NCBI GenBank assembly: GCA_903813345.2
Contig: CAIIXF020000002.1
Coordinates: 20,536,455-20,600,454 of the forward strand
Direction: 5' to 3'
Length of the DNA stretch: 64,000 nt
Source: Owenia fusiformis
Lineage: Eukaryota; Annelida; Polychaeta; Sabellida; Oweniidae
The translations under genes and the position numbers were made by a program. A model generated the notes under the pieces. The model was not told the DNA's origin. It saw only the letters and a list, made by a program, of their open reading frames with translations, and did not search any database. This document shows, in pieces, positions 11,477-20,438 of the stretch (positions are counted from its first letter, which is position 1; each line of letters starts with the position of its first letter).

Positions 11477-11631
11477 ATTATCCAGCCAAAGTTGGTGAAT
11501 GCAAGGTATTGTGATAAATTTGCCCATGTACGTTGGCGTGATGGGAGAGTTGTCCATGTGCAGGTCACGCCTGAGATACATAGGAATTATGAACAGAGAA
11601 TGAGAACAACATTGGAGGCCATAAAACAAAG
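11477..11631 (+). CDS. VWA3B: VWA3B-like exon 12
   Basis: The acceptor is CTTTCAG and the donor GTATAT; it ends in phase 2. It encodes IIQPKLVNARYCDKFAHVRW, RDGRVVHVQVTPEIHRNYEQ and a helix leading into the VWA domain. It lies just N-terminal of the canonical MIDAS. Confidence 0.9.
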
Positions 11632-11987
11632 GTATATTGATAGAATCAATTAATTGGTGATCTATTAGCATTAGAGCAATAAGGTTTTTGAAAATTTGAA
11701 AATTACATTCTGTATGTCACCTGCTGAAAATTATTGCCATCCCATTGAAAATATGTATAATCCTTGTTGAAAATTACGGACCACCCCATTGAAAATTTGT
11801 CGTTGAATTTGCGTCATTATTTTTAGTCTTGTTTTAAGGGTCTTTAAAGATTTGTCAATATCCATTTTCAAGCTCTTATATTATATTTTAGCTTTGCCTC
11901 TTGATTTAAATTATATCAAAACATTTGACAATGGTACAACTACATGTATATATTTCAAATATATAATAACTCATAAACCATTTGTAG

Positions 11988-12126
11988 GATTGACTGGTTA
12001 CATCTTGGCAGTAGGGAGTTATTTGGTACAGTACTAGAGGACCAGGTCTATTTTCTCATAGATGTCTCAGGCTCAATGGTTCCTAGTATACAGTTTGTCA
12101 AAGATAAGCTGTTTGTGCTTATGCAG
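11988..12126 (+). CDS. VWA3B: VWA3B-like exon 13: canonical VWA metal site (DVSGS)
   Basis: The acceptor is TTTGTAG and the donor GTAAGC. It encodes DWLHLGSRELFGTVLEDQVY and FLIDVSGSMVPSIQFVKDKL. DVSGS is the DxSxS metal-ion-dependent adhesion motif at the end of the first hydrophobic strand. Confidence 0.95.
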
Positions 12127-12637
12127 GTAAGCATTAAGAAGGGGCTTCATTTGATCTCATTCTCCAAATGCAGAATTTCAGACATCAACCACTCTGTTCC
12201 TTTCTTCGTTGGAATTTGGAGAAAGGAAGAAGGAATGAACATAGTGGATGATATCTGGAGCCCTGCTTTGGGAGGATGATTTTATAATTTGGGGAACTGT
12301 CTCTTTCAGAAAACTTGTGCCTGGTTTTTGAGCCTGTGAAAGACGAAATATCCATGTTTAATAGTTTTTGTATCATAAATAGAGCAGGTTTAGAATAATA
12401 CATGTCCTGTAGGTCAAGTTAATTTGCCAACCAATTTAATTTGGCGAATTGCAAAAATTCGCCAATTCATGTCTTTTTCAGAAATCCTCAGAAAATTTTT
12501 TCATCCGGTGTAAAATTTCCAATTTTGCCCAAAATAGCAATATGAAATCGCACCAAATTAAGTTGACTGACAGTATGCAGTACAAGACTTTGATAGGAGA
12601 GAAAAATATAGGAATAAAATGTTGTTATTTTTTCTAG

Positions 12638-12868
12638 GAACAATTGCGACACAAACAGAAGGTCAATTTCGTAGCTTTCAGCAGTAAGGCAGTTCCCTGG
12701 AAAGATCGCCTGGTGGATGTGAATGAGCGCAACCTACAGGGGGCATGGGCTTGGATACAGAGCCTCTCATGTCAGGGATCAACCAATACGCTTGCAGCAT
12801 TGAAGTTTGCCCTTGCTGATCACCAGACACACGCCATCTATTTGCTGAGTGATGGCAGGCCCGATCAG
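12638..12868 (+). CDS. VWA3B: VWA3B-like exon 14: VWA core
   Basis: The acceptor is TTTTCTAG and the donor GTATTT; phase 0 on both sides. It encodes KVNFVAFSSKAVPWKDRLV, then SCQGSTNTLAALKFAL, which holds the MIDAS threonine in STNT. AIYLLSDGRPDQ follows and supplies the SDG loop. All three MIDAS loops of the second VWA domain are therefore present. Confidence 0.95.
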
Positions 12869-13143
12869 GTATTTCAGAAATTGTATTGATCGACACTTCA
12901 TGAAATTACATTGCAACTATCTTTAAAAGTTCAACCTAATCAGAAAGTTGTCTATTCGTCCATGCATATGATTTAATTGTTGAGACATCTAACTGACCAA
13001 TATTATTAAAATGAATACTGAAAAGACCTGCATATACCTCTCTCTCAAACAGCAAAAGGATATGTACATGTATTGTACGATAGCCTTTAGTTAAAATGAA
13101 AAAAATAAATTTTAATTGGCATTTGTATTCCATTACTTTTCAG

Positions 13144-13329
13144 CCACCAAAGAACATACTGGCCCAAGTTCAACTAAGCCAAAGGATACCAATACATACA
13201 ATATCATTTAACTGCCAAGATGAAGGTGCCAATGACTTCCTGTGTAATCTGGCCAAGGACACGGGTGGAAGGTTCCACTATTTTTCAGAACATGGCATTG
13301 ATATTGAAGTCGGGCCTGACCCTTGGGAG
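13144..13329 (+). CDS. VWA3B: VWA3B-like exon 15: end of VWA domain
   Basis: The acceptor is CTTTTCAG and the donor GTAAGT; phase 0 on both sides. It encodes IPIHTISFNCQDEGANDFLC and LAKDTGGRFHYFSEHG, the last strand and helix of the VWA fold. Confidence 0.94.
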
Positions 13330-13368
13330 GTAAGTCAATGTGTTTATGGGAGGCTAATTTTCATTTGT

Positions 13369-13545
13369 AAAAATCCCCCAAATTAAGTAGCCAAAGTAAC
13401 CAAAATTCCCTGTAATTTTAGTACCATGTAAATTAGTACCATTGGTGCATTGTAATGTTACAAGTCCACCAAATTAAGTAGCTGCCAAATGTTCATAAAA
13501 GCAAATCCGCCAAAATAAGTATCGCCAAATTAAGTATCAACTTGA
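13369..13545. repeat. Short 'CCAAATTAAGTA' repeats in intron 15
   Basis: CCAAATTAAGTAGC and related words recur at least four times. Similar words occur at 12420-12560 in intron 13. No larger element boundary was found. Confidence 0.5.
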
Positions 13546-13911
13546 TGGATTCTTTTTAATTTAATTGATCTTTTTTTTCAAGTTGAATCCAATCCAAGTG
13601 AAATTCCCCACATTGTATGCCAAGGTTTTATGCATGATAAAAATGCATTTTGCTTATCTATGCCAAGTTGATCAATAAGTTCTGAGAAAGGACTCTAAAT
13701 TACAGTAAGACTTTTTATTCCATGAATAAGATATCAAATAATAGCACTTATTAGAATTTCATTCACTCTCCTCTTTTTGGACAAATAAATGGTTATTCTA
13801 GTTACAAATTATTGATTTACAAGTTTTACCCCAGAACTTATTGATCAACCTTGGAAGACAATGTTAAGCCAATGTAGTTGATAATAATTGTAAGTTATAA
13901 TGTATTTCCAG

Positions 13912-14039
13912 AGTGAAGATGTGAGGCTCCTAAGGCAGGAGTTGAATCTGGGAGAGACCAATTTAGAGAAAGTCGAGAAGCTAAGAGATGAATGCCAGGC
14001 TCTCTCATGGAGGAAAGAAGTCGTCAGGAAATGTAGCAA
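13912..14039 (+). CDS. VWA3B: VWA3B-like exon 16
   Basis: The acceptor is ATTTCCAG and the donor GTAAGC; it ends in phase 2. It encodes an amphipathic helix (EDVRLLRQELNLGETNLEKV) and WRKEVVRKCSK, following the VWA domain. Confidence 0.9.
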
Positions 14040-14144
14040 GTAAGCAATAATGGTTCATATTTCAAACTCAGATTTAATCAACCCTAATCAGGTATCATCA
14101 GGGGAGAGATTTAAGGAAAAACTAATATGAAAACACTGTACAGT

Positions 14145-14320
14145 TTTTTATGTCATCACCAGAAGTGGTGACATATTGTTCTAGTTTCCATATTTCTTTG
14201 TGGACGGTGTTCTTTGGTTGGTTTTTCGGTGGTTGGTGTTCACTGGTTGGAATTCGACAGTCTGCATCTGTAACAAATGGCAAGTAGTGACATTTTTCAT
14301 GTTAATGCCTTGACTGTTAT
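14145..14320. repeat. Dispersed 'GTGGTGACATATTGTT' repeat, copy 3
   Basis: The stretch starts CATCACCAGAAGTGGTGACA and ends near AAGTAGTGACATTTTTCATG. It is the third copy of the family at 6645 and 7375. Confidence 0.6.
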
Positions 14321-14429
14321 TTGTATACGGAGACACTGATTTAATTTTCTCCTTCCAATTTTGATATATTCAACTCTACTTCATATATTCCATTTTGAAG
14401 TATGCCAACCATGTTTCACTGTTTTTCAG

Positions 14430-14686
14430 AGAACACAGTCTACTAGGAAACAGAACATCAGCAGTGCCTGCATTGGACACAAAACTGCTCTACCGCTCCA
14501 CTGTCAACTCAAACTCACTCTCACGGAGACCCAAGAGTGCCCATAAGGGGGTTAGATCCTCCCCTGTGCCCCCACCACGCCCCTCAACTTCCCTCAGTCA
14601 CAGAGCAAAGTCTGCGCGATCACCCAGGTCAAGGTCATCAAGTGACCCTGCAAGGCCACTCAGTGGACGAAAGCCTCTTGTCTCTT
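14430..14686 (+). CDS. VWA3B: VWA3B-like exon 17: Ser/Pro/Arg-rich linker
   Basis: The acceptor is TTTTTCAG and the donor GTAAGT; it enters in phase 2 and leaves in phase 1. It encodes a basic, probably disordered linker with RRPKSAHKG, SSPVPPPRPSTS, RAKSARSPRSRSSS and SGRKPLVS. Confidence 0.88.
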
Positions 14687-14988
14687 GTAAGTTCAGATAT
14701 GCTAGGAGTAATATTTTTCTGTTTTAATTTAATTAATATTGCCTTAATGTATTGTAGTTTACATTCCCCGGGTGTTAGTACAGTAAAAAGCCAATTTTAA
14801 AAGACATATGCTATCAATATGTAAAGGTACATGTCATTACATGATACAACCAAAAATTTTGTTATTCAATTTGTTAAACCAATTTAATGAGTGATCGGTT
14901 GTGATTGATCCCCTTGTAGGGCATAATTATATAATACATGTAGTTACTTTCACAGCTAAATTTATCCAATGGTTATCCTTCATTGCAG

Positions 14989-15169
14989 ACCATACACGAA
15001 CCAGTCTCCTAAGAACCCTGGGAAGTAGCGGCCATTTTGAAGAAAGTGAGTGGTTGCTACCGGAAACGAAGGAACTGTTTGAGAAACAGTATGAAAGACA
15101 ACTTGTCTTGAATGAAGAAGGACAACAGAATCAGAAAAAACGAAACAGGAGAATTAAGAAACTTACAGA
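14989..15169 (+). CDS. VWA3B: VWA3B-like exon 18
   Basis: The acceptor is CATTGCAG; it enters in phase 1 and leaves in phase 2. It encodes YHTRTSLLRTLGSSGHFEES, EWLLPETKELFEKQYERQLV and a basic helix (NRRIKKLTE). The donor (GTAAGT at 15170) lies inside the first unit of a tandem array that fills the intron. Confidence 0.9.
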
Positions 15170-15477
15170 GTAAGTATTGGGAATATAGAAACTTAATGAG
15201 TATGTATTGGGAATATAGAAACCTAAGGACAATGTATTGGGGATATAGAAACTTACAAAGTGAGTATTTGGAATATGGAAACCTAAAGACAATGTATTGG
15301 GGATATAGAAATGTACAAAGTGCTAGTGAGTATTTGGAATATGGAAACTTAATAAAGACAATGTATTGGGGATATACATGTACATGTAGAAACATAGAGA
15401 TTGAATATTTAGAATACAGAAACATAAAGGTTATGTGTTTCAAGTATAGAACACATATCTGTGCATTCATGAAATAT
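15157..15477 (+). repeat. 30-bp tandem array seeded on the exon 18 donor
   Basis: Units of about 30 bp (AGAAACTTACAGAGTAAGTA plus TTGGGAATAT type) recur about ten times. The first unit is the end of exon 18 with its real donor. Units near 15245-15265 keep donor-like GTGAGT. Because 30 is a multiple of three, the array is open in frames on both strands, but it shows no protein-like conservation. Confidence 0.85.
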
Positions 15478-15533
15478 TAGAAACATTGATTCATAGATCA
15501 GTTTATTTAAACATAATATCTTGTTTGTTACAG

Positions 15534-15690
15534 TGAAAAGTACATGTCCTCCAAGAAATGGCTTGGTACACACGGGTTGGTGGCTCGAAAGCTGACTATA
15601 TTAGATGCCCTGGCGCCAACCATCATCCCACATACTCCTAAATACGTCCCTATACTTGACAAACATGTGCTTTCAAAGGTGTTTGATGAT
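15534..15690 (+). CDS. VWA3B: VWA3B-like exon 19: W-L-G-L module 3
   Basis: The acceptor is TTGTTACAG and the donor GTAAGT; it enters in phase 2 and leaves in phase 0. It encodes SSKKWLGTHGLVARKLTILD and VPILDKHVLSKVFDD. The repeat is homologous to exons 1 and 11 but lacks the FKH-DG ending. Confidence 0.92.
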
Positions 15691-15824
15691 GTAAGTGTTA
15701 CACATGATTGGGCCACCATTGTGGAATATTTGGGCTGAACGAACAGTTTGGGTAGTCTTAGGATAGGGTAAAGAAATAGTTTTGATAAAGATGGCAGCAC
15801 AATCAATTTAGTTTAATTAAAGAG

Positions 15825-16011
15825 CAAGGAGGATTGCTCCCAGAATGCAACACCGATATTCTGCAAAACAATCACCTAGCGATAGCTTTGTTGGAGAGTA
15901 TCGGGTCATTCTCCATGCAGTCGTACAAATTATACAGACACGATTAGCAAATGACGCATGCGTGGAGATTAAAGAATATCGAGTTGGAACCCTGGCTTCC
16001 AATCCTCCTTG
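15825..16011. mobile_element. 187-bp MITE with 9-bp target duplication (ATTAAAGAG)
   Basis: The termini CAAGGAGGATTG and CAATCCTCCTTG are perfect 12-bp inverted repeats. ATTAAAGAG flanks both sides (15816-15824 and 16012-16020). A 9-bp duplication fits Mutator-like elements; the family assignment is inference. A lone similar end, CAAGGAGGATTGG, occurs near 45471. Confidence 0.88.
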
Positions 16012-16020
16012 ATTAAAGAG

Positions 16021-16449
16021 AGAATATTATAAGGTTATACCACTAATGCCATCTTTATATCGGTTCAAAACCTATGCATTAAGGTTAGAGTTTTATGAGC
16101 AACTATTTGGCTAATAAAAAATATAGTTTATGTTCTTAATTAATTGTTTATGTTCTTTACTGATAGAATATTCTATTAATTATTTATGACTGCTATTGCT
16201 CTTAGATGTTTTTTTTGCTTTAATTATTTTGTAATACTCTTGTAACTAAGGAACAAAAAATTGATCATTCATTTTTTCAAAAAACATGATATCACTATCA
16301 TGCATATCTGTTATCTTTTTAATCAATGATTAATTCATGTAAGTGCAGATATGTCAGACCCAATTGTCAGTTGTATTATAGGTGTTGCTCTGTGCATTTC
16401 TGTCTGATCCAATTTCAGGGAATGCGCACTTATCCATTAATTCATTAAT
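16021..16449. other. AT-rich intron, nothing recognised
   Basis: This lies between two MITEs in intron 19. No ORF, repeat unit or RNA structure stood out. Confidence 0.5.
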
Positions 16450-16453
16450 TTAA

Positions 16454-17054
16454 AGGAATATTCCTTGCCAGACCCTTTCTCTCTTGATATGGTAGCTATA
16501 ATCATATATATAGTTTCCATATTTAGCAAACATGGGAAAATGTTTTAATATGGTCAGTATTGTTCATTTAAAAATCTAGTGCTTATTTCCAGTGAGCTGC
16601 CATCTTTTAAGATATCTTGCAGGAAGTGATGTCATCAACTCTCAACTTTTATAACCTTGCCCTTAACGGTATAGAAGAGTAGCTCAAAATCACTTCTAGA
16701 CAAGTGATCATTACTTTCTGTGCAAAAATATTTTCAGGGCTTGTCAACTTAGAATAAAAGAAGAGGTTTTCAGAAGGATTAAATAAAATACAAAGTTGAA
16801 AAAGAATATTTACCTGGTTTTGTTATTCTTAATAGCTCCTCACCTAATGCTATATGCAAAGTTGAGAGTCGATGACATCACTTCCTGTGTGAAATTTTAA
16901 AAGATGGCAGCTTACTGGAATTGAGCATCACATTTCTAAGTGATCAAATTTGACCATATCAAAACATTTTTGCGTGTTTTGCTAAACATGGCAAGCATAT
17001 ATATGGTTATAGCTACCATATGAGGAGAGAGATGGTTTGGCAAGGAATATTCCT
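16454..17054. mobile_element. TTAA foldback MITE, copy 1 (601 bp)
   Basis: It starts AGGAATATTCCTTGCCA and ends with the complement. The two halves are imperfect reverse complements throughout, including TATGGTAGCTATAA and AAGTGATGTCATCAACTCTC. TTAA lies at 16450-16453 and 17055-17058. Copy 2 has the same length and orientation. Confidence 0.88.
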
Positions 17055-17070
17055 TTAAATGTTCTATTTT

Positions 17071-17665
17071 TATGTTACAGATTATGCCTATCGCCCATGC
17101 CTCTACAAGTGATAAACGCAAGATTCAAACATTCTGTATTTATGTTACAGAATATGCCTATTGCCCATGCCTCTACAAGTGATAAATGCAAGATTAAAAC
17201 ATTATGTTTTATGTTACAGATTATGCCTATTGCCCATGCCTCTACAAGAGATAAACACAAGATTAAATCATTCGAGTTTCATGTTACAGATTATGCCTAT
17301 TGCCCATGCCTCTACAAGAGATAAACACAAGATTAAATCATTCGAGTTTCATGTTACAGATTATGCCTATTGCCCATGCCTCAACAAGTTAAATGCAAGA
17401 TTAAAACATTCTGTTTTATGTTACAGATTATGTCTATTGCCCATGCCTCTACAAGTGATGAATGCAAGATTAAAACATTTTCTTTTTATGTTACAGATTA
17501 TGCCTATTGCCCATGCCTCAACAAGTGATAAACGCAAGATTAAAACATTCTGTTTTATGTTACAGATTATGTCTATTGCCCATGCCTCTACAAGTGATGA
17601 ATGCAAGATTAAAACATTTTCTTTTTATGTTACAGATTATGCCTATTGCCCATGCCTCAACAAGT
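17071..17665 (+). repeat. About 70-bp tandem array derived from the exon 20 acceptor
   Basis: Nine units each carry TTTATGTTACAG followed by ATTATGCCTATTGCCCATGC and CTCTACAAGTGA, the same sequence that starts exon 20. A tenth unit lies at 18274-18377, after the second TTAA MITE. Each unit thus has a decoy splice acceptor plus about 45 bp of exon. Unit spacing is close to 70 bp, so most decoys would change frame. Confidence 0.9.
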
Positions 17666-17668
17666 TAA

Positions 17669-18269
17669 AGGAATATTCCTTGCCAGACCCTTTCTCTCTT
17701 GATATGGTAGCTATAATCATATATAGTTTCCATATTTAGCAAAACATGGGAAAATGTTTTAATATGGTCAATATTGATTATTTAAAAATCTAGTACTTAT
17801 TTCCAGTGAGCTGCCATCTTTCATGATTTCTTGCAGGAAGTGATGTCATCAACTCTCAACTTCTATAACCTTGCCCTTAACGGTATAGAAGAGTAGCTCA
17901 AAATCACTTCTAGACAAGTGATCATTACTTTCTGTGCAAAAATATTTTCAGGGCTTGTCAACTTAGAATAAAAGAAGAGATTTTCAGAAGGATTAAATAA
18001 GATACAAAGTTGAAAAAGAATATTTAGCTGGTTTTTGTAATTCTTAATAGCTCCTCACCTAATGCTATATGCAAAGTTGAGAGTCGATGACATCACTTCC
18101 TGTGTGAAATTTTAAAAGATGGCAGCTTACTAGAATTGAGCATCACATTTCTAAGTGATCAAATTTGACCATATCAAAATATTTTTGCGTGTTTTGCTAA
18201 ACATGGCAAGCATATATATGGTTATAGCTACCATATGAGGAGAGAGATGGTTTGGCAAGGAATATTCCT
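17669..18269. mobile_element. TTAA foldback MITE, copy 2 (601 bp)
   Basis: It is nearly identical to copy 1 and flanked by TTAA at 17665-17668 and 18270-18273. It sits inside a unit of the exon-derived array. The unit at about 17380-17400 (CAACAAGTTAAATGCAAG) shows the matching unoccupied TTAA site. Confidence 0.9.
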
Positions 18270-18377
18270 TTAAACGCAAGATTAAAACATTCTGTTTTAT
18301 GTTACAGATTATGTCTATTGCCCATGCCTCTACAAATGATGAATGCAAGATTAAAACATTTTCTTTTTATGTTACAG

Positions 18378-18499
18378 ATTATGCCTATTGCCCATGCCTC
18401 TACAAGTGACAAACGGAAGATCAAGCTGGTGAACCCAAATGCTGTGGACCTGGAGGGTTATGAAGAAAGGCTACAGGGAGCCCTAAAGTCATATAAAAA
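18378..18499 (+). CDS. VWA3B: VWA3B-like exon 20 (before the 24.8-kb intron)
   Basis: The acceptor is TATGTTACAG and the donor GTCAGT; it enters in phase 0 and leaves in phase 2. It encodes IMPIAHASTSDKRKIKLVNP, NAVDLEGYEERLQGALKSYK. Only this last of eleven similar acceptors is followed by a full open exon. Confidence 0.88.
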
Positions 18500-19785
18500 G
18501 TCAGTATATTTCAATAAAAAAGCTTTGAATCATATGTTATTGAATCAATTTATATTATTATTTGCTTATATTTATAAAAGTTGGCTTCTGGGCCTTGATG
18601 AAAATTTGGGCATTAAAAGTCTCAAAATGTTTATTTTTGATGTTATTTTCATTGAAAATTTCTGACCTATTAAAATCTGTCTGTCCAAACTATAGTTTCT
18701 ATGTAGGAAAATATACGACAATTTCCCATTATATCAGTAGGTTTGAAATCCATTTACCATATTTCTCTTTGACACATGTTCTAAAACAGTCTTCTGCTAT
18801 GTCTGCTTTTATTAAACTATCTAATTAGCACCTTTCCTGGAAAAACTACAACAGTCGTATAAGCTATTGATATTATATATCAATTAAACTCAATTTTTTT
18901 AAAATTTATTTTATGAAGTATCATTTTTTTCACGTGTATGCACAGAACATAAATACTATTTCAAAGTCAAAATCTGTTTTTTGAGAAAATATGAATTCAT
19001 GTGCAGTGAAATGAAATGCAAACTAATCAGAAGTCAAGAGTTTACGTGTAATACAGTAGGAATATCTTTAATTACACGACAGCATCAGAATGGAATAACA
19101 AGGGCCTATCATTGATGTATCAGTGTCGTGTCAGGGGTATTCATTCTGACAACAAACATGTATCCATAGCAAACCTATATTTTTAATTATCCCTGGGTAT
19201 CATTCAGTGAAGTATCTCATCAAATAACATTTACGCCATTATGCACATATCAATTTAATTTTAAGCATTTAGTACATTGCAAATGTACTTCTAATTTACA
19301 TCAATTTAGGTACATTGCAAATAATTGTATACATGGAGATTTTATTCCATTGCAATTGTATACATGGAGTCGTTAATACATATATGATAAATGACTTGTC
19401 TTATATACAAATATGTTTTCCCTTGTGTATGTATTCCTGAAAGACAACTGCATGAAATACGACAATTTTATGTCATCAATAGACTTTGAAATACTCTTTG
19501 TAATTATGATAGTTAGTTCCTTAATACTCAGAATTTCATTTTTTGAAAATGCTTCAAATACTTCAAATGCAGTCTCATTTTCAAATTTTCTTCTCAAAGC
19601 ACATTCATTTCGTTCGCTTGTGGCGTACACTCACAAAATACCCAAACTACACCACTGACGAAGTGAATTAATTGTCTTTTAAAATTGATAAAAGTACAAG
19701 TACTAAAATTCAATTTCAAAAAATTCAGTGTTGCATGCTAATTTTTTTGGGCATTGATATTTTCAAAATCGAAGGTTTGCACCAG
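18500..19785. other. Start of the large intron, no gene recognised
   Basis: AT-rich sequence with short open frames that resemble nothing recognised. A small direct repeat of 'gtacattgcaaat/attgtatacatggag' words lies at 19270-19370. Confidence 0.5.
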
Positions 19786-19789
19786 TATA

Positions 19790-20010
19790 TCACTAATGCA
19801 GATCTTCAAAATTGAAAATCATTTTAGGGTCATTTAGGATTAGAATAAAGGACATTGCCCTTTAATTTAAGAATCATTTAGGATCAGAATTACGGACATT
19901 GCCCTGTTAATCTAAGGATCATTTTGGATAAGCATTATGGACATTGCCATTTTGATTTTAGGGTCATTTAGGATCAGAATTACAGACATTGCCCTGTTGA
20001 CTTTTGGGTC
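19790..20010. repeat. Upstream array of 'CATTGCCCTTTTAATTTTAGG' type, gene 1
   Basis: Degenerate units of about 45 bp combine TTAGGATCAGAATTACGGAC with CATTGCCCTTTTAA. Matching arrays precede the other three somatomedin-B genes at 23740-24130, 28255-28515 and 31565-31890, so they were amplified with the genes. Confidence 0.8.
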
Positions 20011-20378
20011 AATTGCCAATTGCCTATTTAATCATGTGTATCATGTATGTATTAACTAGATATTAGATGATCATGTACGCTTATGAAATAATAATAAAAT
20101 TAAAAAAAACGTACGCTTATGACCGATTTCAAGAACATATTTGTCTTCATTTCCTCTCATTTAGTTTAATTAAATCGTGTTCAGAAACATCATGAAGTAG
20201 TGACCAGAAATATAATACATTATTCTAATAATGTACTCAATTTAGAACCCGAAGAAGGCCAAGATTTTAATTAAAACAAATCAGATCATCATCATATCAC
20301 ATCATGGAATATCATATTTAAAACATTTCAATTTGCTTCCTAATTGGCAAGTCACTTCCAGAAATAATGAATAAGTAC

Positions 20379-20386
20379 TATATAAA
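20379..20386 (+). promoter_or_regulatory. TATA box of somatomedin-B gene 1
   Basis: TATATAAA lies 60 bp before the ATG, inside a block (GAATAAGTACTATATAAAGT) conserved in all four paralogues. A TCAAT initiator-like word about 30 bp downstream suggests a very short 5' leader. Confidence 0.8.
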
Positions 20387-20438
20387 GTATTTGAAATACA
20401 TGCTGTGAACTCAATCTGCAGAGATCCAAACAAACAAG

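Noticed and set aside
15057-15480. Repeat-protein-like frames (YPQYIVF, YWGYRNLQ) on both strands
   Set aside because: 30-bp tandem array starting at the exon 18 donor; open in several frames because of the unit length.
17161-17739. 192-codon open frame across the 70-bp array
   Set aside because: Shifts frame between units and lacks protein-like constraint; it reads decoy exon starts and intron ends.
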